Assembly (NCBI GenBank): GCA_019314185.1
Contig: JAFCZU010000387.1
Coordinates: 1 to 7,691 of the forward strand
DNA length: 7,691 nt
Reading direction: 5' to 3'
Source: Deltaproteobacteria bacterium
GTDB taxonomy: Bacteria; Desulfobacterota; Desulfobacteria; Desulfobacterales; ETH-SRB1
Notes under the pieces: model-generated
What the model was told of the DNA's origin: nothing
Databases searched by the model: none
What the model saw: only the letters and a program-made list of their open reading frames with translations
Translations under genes and position numbers: made by a program
Shown here: piece after piece, positions 1-4,505 of the stretch
Layout of the letters: the number at the start of each line of letters is the position of its first letter
Position numbering within the stretch: position 1 is the first letter of the stretch

Positions 1-598
1 TGCCGTCTGTAAGAAGAATAAGAATTTTTGATTTGGCTTTCAGATCCTTCAGCCGTTTACCTCCCACGGCGATTGCAGATCCAATGGCGGTTTTATCGCC
101 GGCCATGCCGATTTCCATCCGTTTTACCAGATTTATCAACAGCCCCTTGTCCAATGTCAAAGGCGACTGGGTGAAAGCCTCTGTTCCAAAGACCACCAGC
201 CCGATTCTGTCCATATCTCTTTTTTCGATAAATTCATTGACCACTTTCTTAATGGCAGTCAGCCGGGAAACGGGTTTCCCGTTCACGGTAAAATCCAGAG
301 CCTGCATGGAACCGGAAGTGTCGAGGCAAAGTATGATATCTACTCCCGATGACTGGATTTCCCGTGAAGCGTTGTAAAACTGGGGGCGGGCCGCGGCAAA
401 TATCAGCAGGGTAAGACATCCCGTTCTTAACATCAATGGGATTTTGCCCGAAAATCGGCCTGTTTTATCGGTTAGACGAGATACCATTGCGGTTATGGAA
501 CAGGTAATGCCGACCGGTTTGCGCTTGAGACGCAAGATAAACCAGCCGGCTGTAATCACAAGAAGTCCCAACAATGCGGGATAGGCCAGGCGAAACAT
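1..598 (-). CDS. batA: BatA-type vWA-domain membrane protein (3' end beyond window)
   Basis: This partial gene gives 199 codons before the window edge; BatA proteins are usually about 330 aa, so the C-terminal third is missing. A hydrophobic segment at residues 6-22 is followed by a second at about 55-70, ending in the ARPQ motif typical of BatA just before the vWA domain. The vWA domain shows the metal-ion-dependent adhesion site: DTSGS at 93-97, a conserved threonine at 170 (DKTAIGSAI) and LLTDG at 195-199. The motifs DRIGLVVFGTEAFTQSPLT (130-148) and RL(T)AIKKVVNEFI are also family hallmarks. The start ATG shares a base with the stop of the upstream gene (TGATG), with GGAGG 10 bases ahead. 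BatA is expected to sit in the cytoplasmic membrane and to bind partners through its vWA domain under MoxR control; the substrate process is unknown. Family assignment is firm, physiological role is inferred. Confidence 0.9.
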   Translation of the reverse strand, partial: MFRLAYPALLGLLVITAGWFILRLKRKPVGITCSITAMVSRLTDKTGRFSGKIPLMLRTGCLTLLIFAAARPQFYNASREIQSSGVDIILCLDTSGSMQALDFTVNGKPVSRLTAIKKVVNEFIEKRDMDRIGLVVFGTEAFTQSPLTLDKGLLINLVKRMEIGMAGDKTAIGSAIAVGGKRLKDLKAKSKILILLTDG

Positions 599-1566
599 CA
601 TTTTGCCGCCTCCGCATCTGACTGCTCGTTCGTGGCTTTATCCGGCGCAGGACGGGTTTGCCTGATATAAGCGCGGGCTATATCCTGTGCTTTGTGATCG
701 TGCGTTGGAACAGCGTTGGCAAATTTCACGAAGTCCGCCTGTCCGAGTACCTGAAGAAGCTGTTGGTCGTGGGTATTGGTTCGAGTATGCTGCGCAATCT
801 CTTCGGTAGTCATTTCCGCGGCTGGAAAATGCCGGATAGATTCCATGTATCGTCGTATAATTTCCGAAAAAACAAAGTAAAACGTTTTCACATCCCCTTT
901 TTCAAACAACCCGCGGGCTATCAATTGATCAATCTCCTTTTCCGCCAGCACATGAGGCGGTTCAACCATTGTTGCAGCTATTTTGCTTGTGCGATGTTTT
1001 CTATACCGCCATATTAAAGCGATTATAACACACAGTAATATGCCTCCAACTAAAGCCCATGGCAGATACGGCATCCATCTCAAGGAGAGCGGGATTATAT
1101 CCTGGATAGGTCTTAGCACGGTTTCTTCGGGGTTTTTGCCCAGGCCGGAAAGAACAGTAACGGCAATCGGAGCTGTTTCGATTGTTCGTTCATTTCCATT
1201 TTTATCGAAATACGTAAGGCCAATCCGTTCTATTTTGAATGATTCAAGCCGGTCAATTAGAAACCGGATTTTTATTTCCCCAATGTGTACAACCTGCTCA
1301 ATTACATTCAGATTTTCAATTCCGCGAACAACGGGATCTTCAGGAAGTCTTGCGCCTTCGGGAAGATCATACTTCAGTGTCAGCCATATTAGGTCACCGA
1401 CACTGACGGCGCTTTTTTCAACAGATGCCGACAGTTCGGCAGCAGGCGACGGCGATACGGTTTCTGGCCATGCTGTTGAAAACGCAGTCAACAACACAAA
1501 ACACATTGCCGATAAGGCGATCCGCCATTGGCCGGCATATATGTCATGAAGTGAAAAAAATCTCAA
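598..1566 (-). CDS. BatD-like membrane-anchored protein of the Bat operon
   Basis: The product is 322 aa and is not a strongly conserved enzyme. An N-terminal signal-like hydrophobic stretch covers about 15-33. Residues 45-140 form a beta-rich exported region (AELSASVEKSAVSVGDLIWLT) resembling the Ig-like domain of BatD proteins, with ERIGLTYFD and a TAPIAVTVL strand at its end. A single transmembrane helix lies at about 168-187, followed by RYRKHR as a positive-inside stop. The cytoplasmic tail (205-300) has the pattern A..EIDQL...G......YFVFSEIIRRYMESI......MTTEEIAQ and FVKFANA, as in the cytosolic part of BatD/DUF4381-type proteins. The start is TTG at 1566, overlapping the DUF58 stop (TTGA), with AGGAG 9 bases upstream; the next in-frame ATG (residue 21) would cut into the signal segment. 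It probably links an exported sensing domain to the vWA/MoxR machinery. Shorter than full BatD (usually over 500 aa). Confidence 0.8.
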   Translation of the reverse strand: MRFFSLHDIYAGQWRIALSAMCFVLLTAFSTAWPETVSPSPAAELSASVEKSAVSVGDLIWLTLKYDLPEGARLPEDPVVRGIENLNVIEQVVHIGEIKIRFLIDRLESFKIERIGLTYFDKNGNERTIETAPIAVTVLSGLGKNPEETVLRPIQDIIPLSLRWMPYLPWALVGGILLCVIIALIWRYRKHRTSKIAATMVEPPHVLAEKEIDQLIARGLFEKGDVKTFYFVFSEIIRRYMESIRHFPAAEMTTEEIAQHTRTNTHDQQLLQVLGQADFVKFANAVPTHDHKAQDIARAYIRQTRPAPDKATNEQSDAEAAK

Positions 1567-2438
1567 CGCCGCTTTCTCCTTTTATCAAACAAACGAACCA
1601 AAGGCTCGGAAACTGATCCATTTGTCATTATTTCCACGGAATCCACCCCTGTTCGGAGTAAGAGATCGGTAAGGCGGGCATTTTGCTTCATCCGATAGAC
1701 ACGCCATTTTTCCCGCAATGATTTGTTCCCGGTGTTCAGCAATACCACCTGATTTGTTTCCGGATCGCGCAAATACGCCCGCCCCACATCCGGCAGGTTT
1801 TCTTCCGCGGGATCTGATATGCGAATCAGGGTTATCTCATGTTTTCTTGCCGCAATTCCCAAAGGAATCGCAAAGTTGCTGTCCATGCAGTCGGATATGA
1901 GAAAAACAATGGCATGACGTTTTATGACCTGGTTTAAATACTCAAGAACCACTTTAATATTGGTTCCCGGATCAGAAGGCTCATAGGTAAATATCTCTTT
2001 TATCAGCGTCCAGACATGGGAAGCTCCTTTTTTTGGTGGTATGTATTTTTCCACCTTTGAGCTGAATAATATGGCGCCCACTTTATCGTTTGTCCGAATC
2101 GCCAGAAAAGCCAGCATTCCCGCAACTTCAGCGAGAATCTCTCTTTTGAATTTCTTTTTTGTGCCGAATAACTGCGACCCTGACAAATCCAGCAGGAGTA
2201 TGACTGTCAGCTCTCGCTCTTCGTGAAAAACCTTTACATATGGATGTCCGAACCGGGCAGAGACATTCCAGTCAATTGTTCGTATATCGTCACCCGGCTG
2301 ATATTCCCGGACTTCGGCGAACTCCAGCCCATGTCCTTTAAATGCGCTTTCATATTGACCGGCAAACAAATCGCTTGCAAGGTGTCTGGTTTTAAAATGG
2401 AATCTTTGAATTTTTTTAAGCTGTTCATCGGATAACAT
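1563..2438 (-). CDS. DUF58 family protein with vWA-like fold
   Basis: This gene encodes 291 aa from the preferred ATG at 2438. The DUF58 signature YQPGDDIRTIDWNVSAR is at 46-62, preceded by GxGLEFAEVREY. The vWA-like domain carries DLSGS at 84-88 (metal site) and a second acidic strand end LISD at 180-183. The C-terminus is strongly basic (KRRKRR). There is no transmembrane segment, so it is probably cytosolic or membrane-peripheral. The start was chosen because GAGG lies 9 bases upstream and the ATG is 1 base after the MoxR stop (TGATATG). An alternative ATG at 2480 would add 14 residues, overlap moxR by 41 bases and has only a distant GGAAGG. DUF58 proteins almost always follow MoxR ATPases and are believed to be their partners or adaptors; no enzymatic activity is established. 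Confidence 0.93.
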   Translation of the reverse strand: MLSDEQLKKIQRFHFKTRHLASDLFAGQYESAFKGHGLEFAEVREYQPGDDIRTIDWNVSARFGHPYVKVFHEERELTVILLLDLSGSQLFGTKKKFKREILAEVAGMLAFLAIRTNDKVGAILFSSKVEKYIPPKKGASHVWTLIKEIFTYEPSDPGTNIKVVLEYLNQVIKRHAIVFLISDCMDSNFAIPLGIAARKHEITLIRISDPAEENLPDVGRAYLRDPETNQVVLLNTGNKSLREKWRVYRMKQNARLTDLLLRTGVDSVEIMTNGSVSEPLVRLFDKRRKRR

Positions 2439-2439
2439 A

Positions 2440-3420
2440 TCAGGGTACCTCGACCCGTTCCAGTAATAGATTAATAACATCGTCTGTTGTCTTGCCTTCC
2501 GCCTCTGCCACGTAACTTAAAATAATGCGGTGTCTAAGTACGTCCGGAGCCATGGATTTAACATCCTGCGGCGTAACATACCCTCTGCCGTTTAAAAATG
2601 CGTGCGCTTTGGAGGCTGCTTCAAGCCAGATTGATGCTCGCGGGGAAGCCCCGTAACTGATCATGTCTCCAATATTCAGCTTGAATTCGTCAGGGTTTCT
2701 GGTCGCTCTTGCCAACCGGACAATATAATCCAGCAGTCGATCTTCAATGTGAATATCTTGAAGGGCTTCCCGTGCTGATTGAAGATCGGAAACTTCTACT
2801 GCCGCTGAAATGTGTTGGGAATTACCTGCGCGGGTTCGCTTTACGATTTCCTTTTCTTCTTCTGCCGATGGATAGTCCACTTTGATTTTCATCATAAAAC
2901 GATCAATTTGCGCCTCGGGCAGGGGATAGGTTCCTTCCTGTTCAATGGGGTTCTGGGTAGCAAGCACTATGAAAGGGTCGTCAAGCTTGAATGTGGTATC
3001 CCGAATCGTTACCTGACGTTCCTGCATGGCTTCCAGCATGGCGCTCTGCACTTTGGCCGGAGCGCGGTTGATCTCATCCGCCAGAATAATATTGTTAAAT
3101 ATCGGCCCTTTGTTTATCTCGAAAGAGCCATTGTCAGGCCTGTAAATTTGGGTGCCGATAATATCTGCCGGCAGCAGATCCGGTGTAAACTGAATTCGTT
3201 TGAAAGATGTATTAATAGCGGCGGCTAATGCTTTTACCGCAGTTGTTTTGGCAAGACCCGGCAAGCCCTCCAGCAGCAGGTGCCCCTCGCAAAGCAAACC
3301 GATCAACATCCGGTTCAATAGTCCGGTTTGGCCCACAATTACTTTTTCAATTTCAGCCGTGATTTGCCGGATCACCAGGCTCTCTTTTTCAACTCGCTGA
3401 GTTATTTCCTTGATATCCAT
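2440..3420 (-). CDS. moxR: MoxR family AAA+ ATPase
   Basis: The product is 326 aa, the usual MoxR length. Walker A is GLPGLAKT at 52-59, Walker B is IILADEI at 111-117 (D115, E116), and sensor 1 is ATQNPIEQEGTYPLPEAQ starting at 154 with N157. The arginine-finger region is DRFM at 173-176. Sensor 2 lies in the lid domain at YGASPRAS (256-263). RAPAKVQSAMLEAMQERQVTI after Walker B is the classic MoxR signature. These ATPases act as chaperone-like remodelling factors, often helping metal insertion or maturation of vWA-containing complexes. It is the first gene of the minus-strand operon. AGGAG lies 12 bases before the ATG, slightly long. A sigma70-like promoter lies about 80 bases upstream. The stop codon is separated from the DUF58 start by one base. 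Identification is secure; its client is unknown. Confidence 0.97.
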   Translation of the reverse strand: MDIKEITQRVEKESLVIRQITAEIEKVIVGQTGLLNRMLIGLLCEGHLLLEGLPGLAKTTAVKALAAAINTSFKRIQFTPDLLPADIIGTQIYRPDNGSFEINKGPIFNNIILADEINRAPAKVQSAMLEAMQERQVTIRDTTFKLDDPFIVLATQNPIEQEGTYPLPEAQIDRFMMKIKVDYPSAEEEKEIVKRTRAGNSQHISAAVEVSDLQSAREALQDIHIEDRLLDYIVRLARATRNPDEFKLNIGDMISYGASPRASIWLEAASKAHAFLNGRGYVTPQDVKSMAPDVLRHRIILSYVAEAEGKTTDDVINLLLERVEVP

Positions 3421-3476
3421 TATGAATGATCTCTCCTATAAAGGTTTTAGATGTTTAAGGGGTAGAGATTTTGCCA

Positions 3477-3513
3477 GGATAAATGTTTTGATTTATCCGG
3501 ATTAAAATAATCC
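3477..3513. repeat. Two adjacent short perfect inverted repeats
   Basis: GGATAAAT (3477-3484) pairs with ATTTATCC (3491-3498) around a 6-base loop. It is immediately followed by GGATTA (3499-3504) pairing with TAATCC (3508-3513) around AAA. The arms share the GGAT/ATCC core, so this may be part of an AT-rich dispersed repeat that also includes the neighbouring TGTCAATCCTGTCAA. The hairpins overlap the predicted -10 and transcription start of the moxR operon and could be regulatory or merely repetitive. Confidence 0.5.
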
Positions 3514-3528
3514 AGTTCATTCTGTCAA
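3501..3528 (-). promoter_or_regulatory. Sigma70-like promoter for the moxR operon
   Basis: Read on the minus strand, TTGACA (3528-3523, perfect -35) is followed after 16 bases by TTTAAT (3506-3501, 5 of 6 matches to TATAAT). Transcription would begin near 3494, giving a leader of about 75 bases before moxR. A second TTGACA lies 9 bases further upstream (3537-3532) but has no well-placed -10. The TTGACAGGATTGACAG pair may belong to a dispersed repeat, which lowers confidence. Confidence 0.45.
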
Positions 3529-3570
3529 TCCTGTCAAATAAAAGACGGCTGAACTATTACGAATTATTCT

Positions 3571-3600
3571 GAATTTCGGCTTTCGCCGGGATGACGTCAC
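3571..3600 (+). repeat. Short REP-like palindromic repeat (simple form)
   Basis: The stretch reads TTTCGGCTTTCGCCGGGATGACG, with CGGC (3577-3580) pairing with GCCG (3585-3588) across TTTC, then GGGATGACG. It is followed by the palindrome TGACGTCA (3592-3599). The same CGGCTTTCGCC...GG(A)ATGACG frame reappears near 3911-3960. Such GGCTTTCGCC/GGAATGACG units are common dispersed intergenic repeats; genome-wide copy number was not checked. Confidence 0.5.
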
Positions 3601-3896
3601 GAATGAATACATAGCATAAAATATCACTGTGTTAAAAGAATTTTGGATTTTCGAGTTATTCATTCCTTTGATAAAAAAGATAAATAAGTTTTAAACGATG
3701 TCAAGACATTATGTATAATTTGTGCCTGAACGAAAAGTTATTTCATCCCTGTTCCTAAATCAACAACCGTAGTCTTCATGGCTACTTCCGACTAAAATAG
3801 CAAAGATTGTTTTTGACGGGGGAAATATATTCTACAGAATGGACTTGTGCGGGCATAACCTTCAGCTTATAGCCGGAATGATTACATCTTTATGAA
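3601..3896. other. AT-rich intergenic stretch without a gene
   Basis: No credible coding frame is visible on either strand. The only notable element is an orphan TATAAT (3714-3719) facing right. It is preceded by a short inverted repeat ATGTC-AA-GACAT (3698-3709) that would lie in the promoter spacer. The matching -35 (TTAAAC at 3691-3696) is poor and no gene or clear RNA follows, so a promoter here is only weakly supported. Confidence 0.4.
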
Positions 3897-3960
3897 CGAA
3901 AGCCTCTTCCGGCTTTCGCCTGCCTGTGTACATCCGCACGCAGACAGACTGGAATGACGG
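3897..3960 (+). repeat. REP-like repeat with nested hairpin (extended form)
   Basis: A perfect 8-bp inverted repeat CGAAAGCC (3897-3904) / GGCTTTCG (3911-3918) with a 6-base loop opens the element. A second imperfect hairpin follows at 3918-3949 (GCCTGCCTG...CAGACAGAC), whose C-A mismatches become G-T wobbles on the opposite strand. TTCC (3907-3910) can pair with GGAA (3951-3954) to close the whole. The outer frame CGGCTTTCGCC...GGAATGACG matches the simple copy at 3571-3598, with about 30 bases inserted between the halves. Probably a dispersed repeat; it could also act as a weak transcript-stabilising or terminating structure. Confidence 0.6.
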
Positions 3961-4006
3961 AAAATGGTATTTTTGGACTTTTTACGAAGCCATCAGGGTT
4001 AAATAT

Positions 4007-4214
4007 AACTCAAGTTTCGCACCCTTTAATTTAGCCAAAGCGTTAGACGGCAAGGGTTAAAAATAAATTTTAAACCGAAATATACTGCCTGTGGTTTTTA
4101 CAACGGCGCCAATCAATTAATCAAAATATAAGCAAATGATTTCGCTGTAAAAATGTTATTTTCAACCCTTACCGTCTTGATATTGATAGAAATCAAGGGT
4201 GCGAAACTTGAGTT
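4007..4214. mobile_element. MITE-like element, 208 bp, with long terminal inverted repeats
   Basis: The outer 20 bases are a perfect inverted repeat: AACTCAAGTTTCGCACCCTT at 4007-4026 against its complement at 4195-4214. After a divergent 17-18 bases the match resumes: AGACGGCAAGGGTTAAAAATAA (from 4045) against AGACGGTAAGGGTTGAAAATAA on the other end. Each arm is therefore about 60 bases. The ~90-base centre is AT-rich and non-coding, with a further weak pairing TTTTTACAACG / CGCTGTAAAAA. No transposase fits inside, so mobility would need an enzyme acting in trans. No clean target-site duplication is visible; the flanks share only short AT-rich words. The parent insertion-sequence family cannot be named from these ends. 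Confidence 0.65.
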
Positions 4215-4243
4215 GAGATATAATATAAAAAATGAAAAGTTTC

Positions 4244-4272
4244 TTGACTAAACAGGATGTACCTATTAGAGT
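4244..4272 (+). promoter_or_regulatory. Possible sigma70 promoter for the receptor operon
   Basis: TTGACT (4244-4249, 5 of 6) is followed after 17 bases by TAGAGT (4267-4272, 4 of 6). It lies just beyond the MITE-like element and points at the receptor gene, giving a leader of roughly 225 bases that contains all three hairpins described below. A TATAAT at 4219-4224 at the edge of the element is another possible -10 but lacks a good -35. Confidence 0.35.
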
Positions 4273-4310
4273 AATTTATAGTAAATAAATTAGATTCATC
4301 AAGTTCGAGC

Positions 4311-4327
4311 TTAGCCATGAAGGCTAA
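4311..4327 (+). repeat. Leader hairpin 1 (first GCCATGAAGG copy)
   Basis: TTAGCC (4311-4316) pairs perfectly with GGCTAA (4322-4327) across the loop ATGAA. It carries the first of three copies of GCCAYGAAGG in the leader (starting at 4314/4315, 4371 and 4431, about 57-60 bases apart). No T-run follows, so it is not a terminator by itself. Confidence 0.5.
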
Positions 4328-4364
4328 ACATTTACACACAGAAAAATAGGGTAATATAAAAATA

Positions 4365-4421
4365 AAAAAGGCCATGAAGGCTTAAGAGGGAAAGTTCCCT
4401 TTAAAGTCTCATGGCCTTTTT
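4365..4421 (+). terminator. Leader hairpin 2: long terminator-like stem-loop
   Basis: AAAAAGGCCATGA (4365-4377) pairs perfectly over 13 bp with TCATGGCCTTTTT (4409-4421). The interior extends the stem through an imperfect region (GGCTT with AAGTC) to a second compact stem AGGGA (4387-4391) / TCCCT (4396-4400) with a 4-base loop. The A-rich 5' arm and T-rich 3' arm make it a plausible bidirectional intrinsic terminator. It lies upstream of the receptor gene, with no gene ending on its left on the plus strand, so it is better explained as an attenuator in the leader than as an end-of-gene terminator. Confidence 0.6.
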
Positions 4422-4428
4422 AGTTTTG

Positions 4429-4484
4429 AAGCCACGAAGGTTTCCATAATGGCCGGAAGACCGTACAACCTTTGTGGTTTTTTT
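4429..4484 (+). terminator. Leader hairpin 3: terminator-like stem-loop just before the RBS
   Basis: CCACGAAGGTT (4432-4442) pairs with AACCTTTGTGG (4467-4477), one G-T wobble; the stem can be extended by AAG against the first Ts. It is followed directly by seven Ts (4478-4484). Within the loop GGTTTCC (4439-4445) can pair with GGAAGACC (4455-4462), which uses bases of the main stem and so is a mutually exclusive alternative. The T-run ends 9 bases before the AAGGAG of the receptor gene. This is the geometry of transcription attenuation; the trigger is unknown. Confidence 0.6.
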
Positions 4485-4505
4485 GTTTTAAAAAAGGAGA
4501 TAATA

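Noticed and set aside
33..377. Plus-strand 114-aa open frame
   Set aside because: It is antisense to the BatA vWA domain, whose minus-strand frame shows conserved metal-site motifs; the plus-strand product has no recognisable features.
983..1549. Plus-strand 188-aa open frame
   Set aside because: It runs antisense to the BatD-like gene and has low-complexity Ser/Arg-rich composition without a ribosome binding site; the minus-strand frame fits the operon.
3691..3719. Orphan promoter with ATGTC-AA-GACAT operator-like repeat
   Set aside because: The -10 is perfect but the -35 is poor, and no gene or distinct RNA structure lies directly downstream, so it is mentioned only within the intergenic entry.
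4193..4375. Minus-strand 60-aa open frame
   Set aside because: It spans the edge of the MITE-like element and part of leader hairpin 2, is AT-driven in composition, and has no family resemblance.
4215..4505. Full cobalamin riboswitch upstream of the receptor
   Set aside because: Only a partial B12-box-like stretch is visible; the conserved upstream core (GCCACTG-type end, AAAGGGAA and GGTGAAA-TCC segments) is absent by eye, so it was not annotated as a riboswitch.
4449..4505. Earlier in-frame ATG at 4449 for the receptor
   Set aside because: It adds 19 residues, lies within the terminator-like hairpin, has no Shine-Dalgarno, and would displace a clear signal peptide that begins at 4506 with AAGGAG 6 bases ahead.
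3421..4505. CRISPR array, tRNA or other RNA gene in the intergenic region
   Set aside because: The repeated words (GCCAYGAAGG, three copies) are too short and diverged for CRISPR repeats, and no tRNA cloverleaf or T-loop signature was seen on either strand.
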